From Deltaproteobacteria bacterium (GTDB lineage Bacteria; Desulfobacterota; Desulfobacteria; Desulfobacterales; SURF-15): a stretch of 7,094 nt of DNA. The translations under genes and the position numbers were made by a program. Below the pieces are notes generated by a model. The model ran no database searches, was not told the DNA's origin, and was given only the letters and a program-made list of their open reading frames with translations. Of this stretch, positions 1 to 5,687 are shown in pieces. Location: the NCBI GenBank assembly GCA_024644775.1, contig JAHEHB010000292.1:1-7094 (forward strand). Reading direction: 5' to 3'. The stretch's first letter is position 1; each line of letters starts with the position of its first letter.

Positions 1-728
1 GCTATATACCCCGCGCCAAAGCCGTTATCGATGTTTACCACTGCAACATTTGAGGCGCAGCTGTTGAGCATTGAAAAAAGGGCGGTTACACCACCAAAGC
101 TGACACCATAGCCGATACTGGTAGGAACAGCAATGACCGGACGGCCTACCATTCCGGCGACCACACTGGGAAGCGCGCCTTCCATACCCGCCACCACAAT
201 CAAAACAGACGCGTCATCAATCAGCGCTTTGTGTCTGAATAACCGATGAATACCGGAGACACCCACATCAAAAACCGATTTCACATTGTTTCCCATGACC
301 TCTGCAGTAATGACCGCCTCTTTTGCCACCGGTATATCTGAGGTACCGGCGGAGATAACCACTATGGTTCCTTTGCCTTGAATCGGGATTTCATGTTTTT
401 TCCAGACGACAATCCGCGCGTCTTCTTGAAAAACAGCATCGGGAAAGCGGGAAAGGACTTGTTTCCCCTTCTCAGGATCGATTCGTGTAATTAAAACGAC
501 GTTTTCCTGAACCATGATTTTTTCCATGATACCGATAACTTGTTCGGCGGTCTTTCCCTGGCCGAAAATGACCTCCGGAAACCCCTTGCGCAACGATCGA
601 TGATGGTCTATATGAGCATATTCAATGTCTTCTGAGGTCATGTTGACGAGGCTTTTAGCGGCATTTTCAACGGCTGTTTTTCCATTGGCTACAGACTGAA
701 GCAATTGGCGAATCGAATTGATATCCAT
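1..728 (-). CDS. larB: LarB, pyridinium-3,5-biscarboxylate mononucleotide synthase (3' end beyond window)
   Basis: LarB carboxylates the pyridinium ring of nicotinic acid adenine dinucleotide and releases AMP, giving pyridinium-3,5-biscarboxylic acid mononucleotide. This is the first step to the nickel-pincer nucleotide cofactor of lactate racemase-type enzymes (LarB, then LarE and LarC). I translated the minus strand from ATG at 728 and read 242 open codons to the window edge. The family is about 250 residues, so only a few C-terminal residues are missing. Hallmarks: HRSLRKGFPEVIFGQGKT at residues 43-60, SAGTSDIPVA at 126-135 in the PurE-like domain, VAGMEGALPSVVAGM at 179-193, PTSIGYG at 202-208, and NSCA at 222-225. 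Cys224 there probably matches the catalytic cysteine described for Lactobacillus LarB (from memory). An AGAAGGA ribosome-binding site precedes the start. larC, larE or larA may follow downstream but lie outside the window, so the target enzyme is unknown. Confidence 0.93.
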   Translation of the reverse strand, partial: MDINSIRQLLQSVANGKTAVENAAKSLVNMTSEDIEYAHIDHHRSLRKGFPEVIFGQGKTAEQVIGIMEKIMVQENVVLITRIDPEKGKQVLSRFPDAVFQEDARIVVWKKHEIPIQGKGTIVVISAGTSDIPVAKEAVITAEVMGNNVKSVFDVGVSGIHRLFRHKALIDDASVLIVVAGMEGALPSVVAGMVGRPVIAVPTSIGYGVSFGGVTALFSMLNSCASNVAVVNIDNGFGAGYI

Positions 729-775
729 ATTTTGTTATTCCTTCTAATTGTTAAGTGTCGAAGTCCAGAAGATCG

Positions 776-821
776 ATAAACAAAAATGATTATAAATAAA
801 CAAAAATGACCCTATCGTCAA
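776..821 (-). promoter_or_regulatory. Candidate larB promoter overlapped by a 14-bp direct repeat
   Basis: Read on the minus strand, TTGACG (821-816) is followed 17 bp later by TATTTA (798-793) and 21 bp later by a perfect TATAAT (794-789). Either could be the -10 box. The start of larB is at 728, giving a leader of roughly 55 nt. Two perfect copies of ATAAACAAAAATGA (plus-strand sense, 776-789 and 796-809) lie exactly 20 bp apart. One covers the spacer and the other the start-site region, as expected of an operator for a repressor that binds two sites on the same face of the helix. The repeats are visible directly; the promoter and operator roles are inference. Confidence 0.4.
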
Positions 822-896
822 TAACAGTGAGGACCTTAGACAGGGCATGTCATTTAGACACGTAATTACTTGGATTTGCTTGAGTTAGATTATTTA

Positions 897-946
897 TTGG
901 AATCATGGAAATTCCAAACACCAAAAAACAAATACCAAATAACAAT
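897..946. repeat. Small hairpin and CAAA-periodic A-rich tract
   Basis: TTGGAAT (897-903) and ATTCCAA (911-917) form a perfect 7-bp inverted repeat with a 7-nt loop. It runs into an A/C tract in which CCAAA, CAAATA and similar units recur to about 946. On the minus strand this reads as TTTGG-rich low-complexity sequence. It has no coding character. It could be a degenerate interspersed repeat like the two elements that follow. Confidence 0.4.
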
Positions 947-972
947 GATAAACTCATAAAAAGTCCTAAAAC

Positions 973-1068
973 CGTCATGCTGGACTTGATCCCCGCTGAA
1001 GTCGGGATCTTCGACCGGCATCCAGAAGTCATCGAATTTACTGGATACCGGCTTTCGCCGGAATGACA
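973..1068. repeat. MITE/REP-like palindromic interspersed element
   Basis: The element has short terminal inverted repeats: GTCAT at 974-978 and ATGAC at 1063-1067. Inside are a left hairpin (GATCCC 988-993 with GGGATC 1004-1009) and a right hairpin (CCGGC 1048-1052, loop TTTC, GCCGG 1057-1061). A central inverted pair, CCGGCATCCAG (1015-1025) and CTGGATACCGG (1041-1051), matches at 10 of 11 positions. This plan (GTCAT, GC-rich hairpins, CCAG/CTGG core) matches a widespread family of small palindromic repeats common in proteobacterial and Desulfobacterota genomes (recognised from memory). It has no transposase and would depend on one elsewhere if mobile. The two open frames crossing it on the minus strand are not genes. 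Confidence 0.7.
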
Positions 1069-1136
1069 TAAAAACGTGTTTTGCGACTTTTTGCGACACC
1101 ATCAACAATCAATGAAAATACAAAATTCGAAACATT

Positions 1137-1297
1137 CAGAAAGGAATAGATTCAATTTTTATTTTAACCCAATTGAATTTTAAATGGACAGGATTTACCG
1201 GATTTTGAGGATTTTGTTTTGTCTTTAAAATAATATCCTTAAAATCCTGTTGATCCTGTCAACCAAACAAAACACAAAATGAATCCATTCCTTCTGG
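1137..1297. repeat. Nested inverted-repeat element with GACAGGAT arms
   Basis: Two nested pairs of arms are visible. The outer arms are CAGAAAGGAATAGATTC (from 1137) and its imperfect reverse complement at 1276-1296, with one substitution and two single-base insertions over about 22 bp. The inner arms are at 1187-1215 (GACAGGATTTACCGGATTTT and on) and 1233-1260, whose complement reads GACAGGATCAACAGGATTTT. They differ at about five positions in roughly 29. A third small pair, TTCAATT (1151-1157) and AATTGAA (1171-1177), sits in the left arm. The whole stretch could fold as one long hairpin. GACAGGATT-type repeats recur in many anaerobe genomes in my recollection, so this is probably a non-autonomous repeat, not a gene-specific signal. 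Confidence 0.6.
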
Positions 1298-1368
1298 GTT
1301 ACGATTTACTTCCACGTTACCGTAGAGCTGAGTCCATCGTTTGATGCGTTACCCATATGAGATCGAAT

Positions 1369-2115
1369 ATGAAAATTGTCGTCATCATTCCCGCAAGATA
1401 TGCCTCTACACGGTTTGAAGGAAAAGCACTCGCGCTGATCGCCGAAAAACCAATGATACAGTGCGTCTACGAACGAGCACGCCGGGCAAAATCTGTTACA
1501 GACGTTCTTGTTGCAACGGACGACTCCCGCATTATTGAAGCCGTCGAGGGCTTTGGCGGAAAAGCGATCATGACCTCAGGCGATAATAAATCCGGTACGG
1601 ATCGTGCGGCGGAGGCTGCTGAAAAATTGAGTCTCGCACTGGATGATATTGTAATCAATGTGCAGGGGGATCAACCTTTGTTAAATCCCCGCTGTCTTGA
1701 TGAGCTGGTAGCCCGTTTTATCGCCGAATCGGATATAGAAATAAGCACGTTAGCATACAAGATTGTCAATGAGAGGGAGAAGACCGATCCCAAAGATATA
1801 AAGGTTACCTTTGATAATCAGGGCGTTGCGCTTTATTTTTCCAGAGCCGCCATACCGTTTGCTCGTGATTTATCCACCGATCATGATATCTTCAAACACC
1901 TCGGTATTTATGCATACACAAGACGATTTCTTGAAATATATCGGAATCTTCCCGTTGGTAAACTTGAGGAAATCGAAAAACTTGAACAACTCCGCGTCCT
2001 CGAACACGGTTATCGGATTCGGGTGGTTGAAACCCCCTACGACTCTCCCGAAGTGGATCTGCCGATCGATATCGAGCGAATTGAAAGAGCGATCAAAAAT
2101 AAAAAAGCACGTTGA
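1369..2115 (+). CDS. kdsB: CMP-Kdo synthetase (3-deoxy-manno-octulosonate cytidylyltransferase), KdsB family
   Basis: A cytoplasmic enzyme that activates Kdo with CTP to CMP-Kdo, the donor for the inner core of lipopolysaccharide. I place the start at the second ATG (1369), where family members begin (MKIVVIIPARYASTR), giving the typical 248 residues. The ATG at 1357 would add four residues and has no better ribosome site. Visible motifs: the N-terminal nucleotide loop IPARYASTRFEGK (7-19), ATDD (49-52), SGTDR (75-79), VQGDQPL (98-104) with Asp101 as likely metal ligand, FSRAAIPFARD (157-167), KHLGIYAYTRRF (176-187), EKLEQLRVLEHG (203-214), and SPEVDLPIDI (226-235) with Asp230. QGDQPL, YAYTRRF and GFGGKAIMTS differ from the E. 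coli pattern and recall the Shewanella enzyme that activates 8-amino-Kdo. Phe16-Glu17 replaces the usual Leu/Phe-Pro. It ends 6 bp from the convergent hydratase operon, with no visible terminator between. Confidence 0.92.
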   Translation: MKIVVIIPARYASTRFEGKALALIAEKPMIQCVYERARRAKSVTDVLVATDDSRIIEAVEGFGGKAIMTSGDNKSGTDRAAEAAEKLSLALDDIVINVQGDQPLLNPRCLDELVARFIAESDIEISTLAYKIVNEREKTDPKDIKVTFDNQGVALYFSRAAIPFARDLSTDHDIFKHLGIYAYTRRFLEIYRNLPVGKLEEIEKLEQLRVLEHGYRIRVVETPYDSPEVDLPIDIERIERAIKNKKAR

Positions 2116-2121
2116 TATTGG

Positions 2122-2982
2122 TTAATTTTTGAGCACGACAGCAGCCCTTCGGGGTTCCACGCAACAGCAGGGTCTTATGCTCACGATCCGAACGCCACTT
2201 GCTCGAAGCGGCCCCACCTTTATAAAGGTACCCAGGGCGGTGGTATTTCCGCCCAATCCCAGGGGGCCGACTCCTTTAGCATTGATCCATTCTGTGACTT
2301 TTGCCTCCCACTGATTCTGTTTTTTCAGGGTTCCATTTTTCATTGCTTCCAGCATCAAAGCAGAGGCTTCCATATGAGTTCTTCCGATTCCAATCGCCAA
2401 AACGCATGGGGTACACCCCAAATGTTGTATCTCTGCAATCATCCAACCGGTTGCTTCTTTCAAAACCGTATCTATGCTTCGTTGATGGAAGACTCGGTAG
2501 GTCTTTGCCCGGATTTCCGGCCCGCCACCAAGCAACAGAATCGTGATTTTGAATCTCTCTCCGGGGATATGTTTCACAACGACAGGGGCAGGCGCAACTT
2601 TCTCTGGATTTTTATACAGCCCCTTTGACTGCTCGATTCGTTCCACGTCGTTTCCTTGCACACCCATGGGCCTCCCAGGCATTTTCTGAAGGCCTTGGCT
2701 GATGCCTTCGTGTACCGCTGCGAGCCAGCCTTGCGGGAGCCTTAACGTTTCTCCGATTTCTGCAAAAACATGAGGAATACCGGTATCGTCGCAAAGCGGG
2801 AGTTTCTTTTTTTTTGCAATTCGAGCGTTATCCAGTATTTTTTCCAGAACCCACTTCGCACTCGGGTTCTGTTCTGTCTGAATGGCGGCTTTATACGCTT
2901 TAAGTTGATCCTTTCGAAACGTCGTCCCGGCTTTTACCAGGCAATTTTTTACCGCGGTTTCGATATCTTTTCTCTTGATCAT
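2122..2982 (-). CDS. Class I fumarase / tartrate dehydratase-like alpha subunit (divergent, Fe-S hydro-lyase)
   Basis: The family catalyses reversible hydration of fumarate, or dehydration of related hydroxy-acids, with a [4Fe-4S] cluster held by three cysteines. All three can be placed (numbering from ATG 2982): Cys64 in PLCDDTG, Cys190 in LGCTPCVLAIGIG and Cys274 in CCCVEPRR. GLGGNTT (242-248) is also typical. Other landmarks are altered. The usual NTGDNTPA substrate loop reads YKNPEKVAPAP (123-133), and the usual GSEN motif reads GGGPEIRAKTYRVF (152-165). The substrate may therefore not be fumarate. Length (286 residues) is normal. ATG 2982 follows the beta stop by one base. ATG 2994 would overlap beta by 11 bp and add MGRK; family N-termini favour 2982. 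It is co-transcribed with beta. A run of nine A (coding strand, 2815-2807) lies just before Cys64. Confidence 0.85.
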   Translation of the reverse strand: MIKRKDIETAVKNCLVKAGTTFRKDQLKAYKAAIQTEQNPSAKWVLEKILDNARIAKKKKLPLCDDTGIPHVFAEIGETLRLPQGWLAAVHEGISQGLQKMPGRPMGVQGNDVERIEQSKGLYKNPEKVAPAPVVVKHIPGERFKITILLLGGGPEIRAKTYRVFHQRSIDTVLKEATGWMIAEIQHLGCTPCVLAIGIGRTHMEASALMLEAMKNGTLKKQNQWEAKVTEWINAKGVGPLGLGGNTTALGTFIKVGPLRASGVRIVSIRPCCCVEPRRAAVVLKN

Positions 2983-2983
2983 C

Positions 2984-3514
2984 TTACGTCCCATTCGAAT
3001 GATCGGAGAATAGAGTCTCTCCGTGGATACAGGCGATAATTGCCGGAAACCCTTTTACTTCTATCTCGTAGAGCGCTTCCATTCCCTCTTCGGGATACGC
3101 CGCTATTTTCTGCGAGATGATTTTATCAGAAAATAAAGCGCTTACCGGTGGTGTTATGGCAAATGCAGCATTATAAGTGTTTAGCGCCTTTATTGTTTCA
3201 GGACCGATGGAGCCTTTGCCGATATGGATCTTTACACCGACTTTTGACAAAAGGGACATACTTTCTTCGATTTCAACCTTATTGCTGGTTGTGGGACCAA
3301 TCCCTGCGATACTCACTGCCGTATGAAAAACAACCGAACCTTTCAAAATGACATTTATCTGATCCAGAGAGTCGGTTTGAATTCGGTGAGTGATTTTTGG
3401 CAACACCGCATCTCTGCCACAATAAATCATCCCGTTGATTTCTATCTGATCACCCGTTTTAAGTTTTTCTATCTCTCGATCACCTAACGGCGTACTGAGT
3501 TTTGTGGTTTCCAT
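2984..3514 (-). CDS. Class I fumarase / tartrate dehydratase-like beta subunit (divergent)
   Basis: This is the C-terminal-domain partner of the alpha subunit and contributes active-site residues to the Fe-S hydro-lyase. Its 176 residues match normal stand-alone beta length. Family features: TPLGDREIEKLKTGD (8-22), GMIYCGRDA (28-36), GIGPTTS (71-77), IGKG (98-101), and EEGMEALYEIEVKGFPAII (142-160). Three usually invariant spots are changed. The RDxAH histidine is Leu38. The arginine of GPTTSxRM is Lys79, in GPTTSNKVE. The GG of the GGxAAL segment is PP, in ITPPVSAL (120-127). In class I fumarases the His and Arg are regarded as catalytic or substrate-binding, so this is probably a paralogue with another substrate or reduced activity. 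GGAG six bases before ATG 3514 supports the start. It is the first gene of a beta-alpha operon, the reverse of the usual alpha-beta order. Confidence 0.83.
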   Translation of the reverse strand: METTKLSTPLGDREIEKLKTGDQIEINGMIYCGRDAVLPKITHRIQTDSLDQINVILKGSVVFHTAVSIAGIGPTTSNKVEIEESMSLLSKVGVKIHIGKGSIGPETIKALNTYNAAFAITPPVSALFSDKIISQKIAAYPEEGMEALYEIEVKGFPAIIACIHGETLFSDHSNGT

Positions 3515-3543
3515 TCTTACTCCATTTGCCTCTCAATGGATGG

Positions 3544-3568
3544 ACGTTTAGAGGTTAGATATAAACGT
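3544..3568. promoter_or_regulatory. 7-bp perfect inverted repeat, candidate operator
   Basis: ACGTTTA (3544-3550) and TAAACGT (3562-3568) are perfect complements separated by 11 bp, so half-site centres are 18 bp apart. The repeat lies 30 bp upstream of the beta-subunit start and just upstream of the candidate promoter of the divergent stress gene. It could therefore control either or both. No regulator gene lies nearby, so the role is inferred from symmetry and position only. Confidence 0.35.
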
Positions 3569-3576
3569 GTCATACC

Positions 3577-3606
3577 TTGACCCTTCCCTTTCAGTGATGT
3601 TATCTT
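3577..3606 (+). promoter_or_regulatory. Candidate sigma70 promoter for the universal stress protein gene
   Basis: TTGACC (3577-3582) matches the -35 consensus at five of six positions. A spacer of 17 or 18 bp leads to TTATCT/TATCTT (3600-3606), a moderate -10. The coding start is at 3671, giving a leader of about 60 nt. No other pair in this 150-bp divergent region looks better. Not verifiable from sequence alone. Confidence 0.35.
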
Positions 3607-3670
3607 TAATCTAGATTTACATTTTTAACTTTTACAATAAATCTTTTACCATTAATCGGGGGAGGCTTCA

Positions 3671-4066
3671 ATGAACATCATGGTGTGTTATGATGGGTCG
3701 GAAGTGGCAAAGGAGGCCCTGGAATTGGCAAAAACCCATGCAAAAGCATTTGACGGTAAGGTTTTCCTGGTAAGATCCATAGAAGGGGGGGCGGATATAC
3801 CGAAACGAAATTTCGACGTTGCCGAGAATGAACTCAGTAACGCTGTCAAAACGCTGCTCAACACTGACGATATCCCTTCTGAACCACACCTGCTCGTCCG
3901 AGGGCTAACCCCGGGAGAAGATTTGGTTCGATTCGCCAATGAACATCAAATAGATGAAATTATCGTTGGGGTTAGAAGAAGGTCCAAGGTCGGAAAGCTC
4001 CTTTTCGGTTCCACCGCCCAGTACGTGATTTTGGAGGCATCCTGCCCGGTTGTTGCGATTAAGTAA
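3671..4066 (+). CDS. Universal stress protein, UspA family
   Basis: A single-domain Usp of 131 residues, a normal length for a small cytoplasmic family often induced by starvation or redox stress. It begins MNIMVCYDGSEVAKEAL, where the YDGS segment (7-10) forms the first strand and nucleotide-contact loop. The C-terminal half carries DEIIVGVRRRSKVGKLLFGSTAQYV (given here only to mark residues about 95-119; key points are Gly100, Arg103, Gly113 and Ser114). The ATP-binding Usp signature is G-x2-G-x9-G-S. Here the second glycine is arginine, so nucleotide binding is uncertain, though such RRR variants are common. It ends CPVVAIK, a typical last strand. GGGGGAGG lies 6 bases before ATG 3671, a very strong ribosome site. 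It is monocistronic, divergent from the hydratase operon and convergent with the CoA-transferase remnant. The target process is not indicated by context. Confidence 0.88.
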   Translation: MNIMVCYDGSEVAKEALELAKTHAKAFDGKVFLVRSIEGGADIPKRNFDVAENELSNAVKTLLNTDDIPSEPHLLVRGLTPGEDLVRFANEHQIDEIIVGVRRRSKVGKLLFGSTAQYVILEASCPVVAIK

Positions 4067-4080
4067 GGCGCTTAAATCGC
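4055..4080. terminator. Hairpin over the stress-gene stop codon, possible bidirectional terminator
   Basis: GCGATTAAG (4055-4063) can pair with CTTAAATCGC (4071-4080) with one bulged A, making a nine-pair stem around the stop codon. It lies in the 27-bp gap of two convergent genes. There is no T tract on either side, so intrinsic termination would be weak. It may be chance. Confidence 0.25.
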
Positions 4081-4093
4081 TATGTACGTCGGC

Positions 4094-4981
4094 TCACCCA
4101 ACAATACCCGCCTCCTTCAATGTTAAGATGTCATCTGCTGCATAACCCAATTCTTTTAACAACTGCTCCGTGTGTTCTCCGAGCTCCGGCGCTTTGCATT
4201 TAATTCCCGCGGGTGTTTTTGAAAGTTTGATGGGGTTATTAAGTACGTTTATGTTACCGTAATCCGGATGGTTCCATTCTGTAAAAAAGTCGTTGACGAT
4301 GGCTTGCTCATCTAACGTGACTTCAAGTGGTGTTCTCACTGGGGACCATACCAGTTTATGCTTGCTGAGTATTTTGATCCACTCGTCATATGTCTTCGTT
4401 ACAAAAATGTCTTCGATAATCTTTACAAGTTCCTCAGCATGATCCTGCCGTGAATTGAAGGTGGCAAACTTTGGATTGTTTTCAAGTTCTGGTCGATGAA
4501 TCGCCCGGCAAAAGGTTGGCCAGTAATGCTGGGCGTTTGTCATCCCTAACATGATCCAGCGCCTATCTTTGGTGGGGTAAACGTTTCGGATGGGATTGGA
4601 CATTGTTTTCCGTTGTGGCCGCACGGCATCTTTACCGTTAATTAGGCAACCCGAAATATCGGCACCCAGAACCCAGGTGGCAGTATTGTATAAAGAGACT
4701 TCGATCTGCTGACCCACTCCGATTCGTTCCCGGGTAAAAAGAGCAGTCATGACACCAGCGAGTAAGCTTAAAGAGGTAATGCTGTCCCCATAAGCAGATC
4801 GTGAGATGTTGGGTGCGCTATCGAAGTCATGCATGAGATCCATTACGCCGCTGCGGGCCCAAAAAGCCACCGAATCGTAACCGCCGGTATTCCTTTCGGG
4901 TCCGCGCAGTCCATAACCCGTCAGATTGGCATAAATTAGTTTTGGATTCTTTTTCGATTTAGAACGATGAATTTTCTGAAT
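4094..4981 (-). pseudogene. CaiB/BaiF family (class III) CoA-transferase, 5'-truncated
   Basis: Class III CoA-transferases move CoA between carboxylic acids through an aspartyl-CoA intermediate and are usually about 400 residues. The frame here is open from 4981, after an in-frame TAG at 4984-4982, and encodes 295 residues. Family sequence is clear from its start: NPKLIYANLTGYG (12-24), GYDSVAFWARSG (34-45), and SAYGDSIT (62-69), whose Asp66 is probably the catalytic residue. Then come VGQQIEVSLYN (88-98) and the C-terminal APELGEHTEQLLKELGY. The N-terminal 100 or so residues, including the Rossmann-like LAGP..LADLGADVIKVE segment, are absent. The 144 bp before the next gene cannot hold them. 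The only standard start in frame before the later ATG codons is GTG at 4870, inside conserved sequence and without a ribosome site, so I treat it as a pseudogene. The remaining codons are intact, suggesting recent loss. Confidence 0.75.
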
Positions 4982-5084
4982 CTAAAATACAGGTATCCCA
5001 AGCTTGCAAATCGCGATCCATTGTTTATGTTAAATTTATAGAATGTAAAGTCATTTTTAAAGTATTTCAACCGAAAATAGAAGC

Positions 5085-5110
5085 ACCGTAAATTCGACGG
5101 TTCAATTCGA
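5085..5110. promoter_or_regulatory. Small inverted and direct repeats upstream of the TPR gene
   Basis: ACCGT (5085-5089) and ACGGT (5097-5101) form a 5-bp inverted repeat with a 7-nt loop. AATTCGA occurs twice (5091-5097 and 5104-5110), 13 bp apart. They end about 15 bp before the start codon, within a probable leader. No convincing promoter is visible between 4982 and 5085. The role is unknown and these may be chance. Confidence 0.2.
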
Positions 5111-5125
5111 TTCAGAGGAGCCTCA

Positions 5126-5638
5126 ATGAAAAAAAATAACCTGTTGCCCTGTTCTGTTATCTTGACCGTTGCTGCTGTTCTATGGATATCTCAGCCGCCG
5201 ATTGTTTGGTCGGCCCGTCCATTGCCCGACGTGCCTCAATCGAAAAGAGCAGGGGAGGCCGATTATGGGGCTGACACTGAAAGCAAACGGTTGTTTCAGA
5301 AAGGCATGGCGGCTGTCGATTCTGAAAATTATCAGAAAGCGTATGATTATTTCTGGCAGGCCAGTCGGCTGGAAAGAAATAATCCGGATTTTTTAAACAT
5401 GCTAGCCTATTCCCGGCGCAAACTCGGAAATTTTGATGAGGCGTTTAGATATTACAAGATGGCGTTGAATCTGCGGCCTCGCTTCCCGCAGGCCAGGGAA
5501 TACCTGGGAGAAGCACATATACAGGCTGCCCTCGAGCAGATTAAAATTCTGAAAAACTATGGGCCCGACGCAGCGCACGAATTAGAAGACCTGATGGAGT
5601 CGTTCCGGAAGGCCGTAGAAAGTTTGTCACCAAATTAG
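5126..5638 (+). CDS. Small secreted tetratricopeptide-repeat protein
   Basis: A 170-residue protein with an N-terminal export signal: Lys2-Lys3, hydrophobic core at about 6-21, and probable cleavage near Ala30 (VWSA/RPLP). Cys9 is not in a lipobox. The mature part is mostly TPR helices: repeat 1 about 53-86 (FQKGMAAVDSENYQKAYDYF), repeat 2 about 87-120 (MLAYSRRKLGNFDEAFRYY, ending ALNLRP), and a degenerate third helix pair from 121 (YLGEAHIQAALEQIKIL). An acidic helical tail follows. TPR domains bind protein partners, so this is likely a periplasmic scaffold or chaperone; I recognise no specific function. The length fits a common small periplasmic TPR type in proteobacteria. GAGGAG five bases before ATG 5126 supports the start. 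It is a single gene between two truncated genes and looks intact. A hairpin follows at 5659. Confidence 0.82.
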   Translation: MKKNNLLPCSVILTVAAVLWISQPPIVWSARPLPDVPQSKRAGEADYGADTESKRLFQKGMAAVDSENYQKAYDYFWQASRLERNNPDFLNMLAYSRRKLGNFDEAFRYYKMALNLRPRFPQAREYLGEAHIQAALEQIKILKNYGPDAAHELEDLMESFRKAVESLSPN

Positions 5639-5658
5639 AATCTGTTTTAAAAATCCAG

Positions 5659-5687
5659 ATCAGGTTCAACGGCAAGTTGAGTCTGAT
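5659..5687 (+). terminator. 12-pair stem-loop after the small TPR gene
   Basis: ATCAGGTTCAAC (5659-5670) pairs with GTTGAGTCTGAT (5676-5687) through ten Watson-Crick and two G-U pairs, with loop GGCAA. It starts 20 bases after the stop codon, where a terminator would be expected. It has no U-rich tail, so it may act with Rho or as a 3'-end stabiliser. Confidence 0.4.

Larger units (their letters stand above)
729..1368. other. Gene-free intergenic region between larB and kdsB
   Basis: About 640 bp lie between the divergently oriented larB and kdsB. The larB side holds the direct repeats and candidate promoter. The middle is almost entirely repeat sequence (897-1297). The last 70 bp before kdsB contain CGTTACC twice (1315-1321 and 1347-1353) but no convincing -35/-10 pair. 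The open frames of 60-72 codons here are low complexity or run through the palindromic element, lack ribosome-binding sites and look non-coding. Confidence 0.7.

Noticed and set aside
850..1108. Two overlapping minus-strand open frames of 60 and 72 codons
   Set aside because: They run through the palindromic repeat and A-rich tract, have no ribosome-binding site and no family resemblance.
1811..2125. 104-codon plus-strand frame inside kdsB
   Set aside because: It is a shadow frame of a clearly recognised gene with no start signal.
2301..2628. Plus-strand open frames of 81-89 codons across the alpha-subunit gene
   Set aside because: They are antisense shadows of the minus-strand hydratase gene.
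4982..5125. Search for the missing N-terminus of the CoA-transferase in other minus-strand frames
   Set aside because: Only 144 bp are available. The one ATG frame noticed (MDRDLQAWDTCILDSENSS) does not resemble the family, so a simple frameshift cannot explain the loss.
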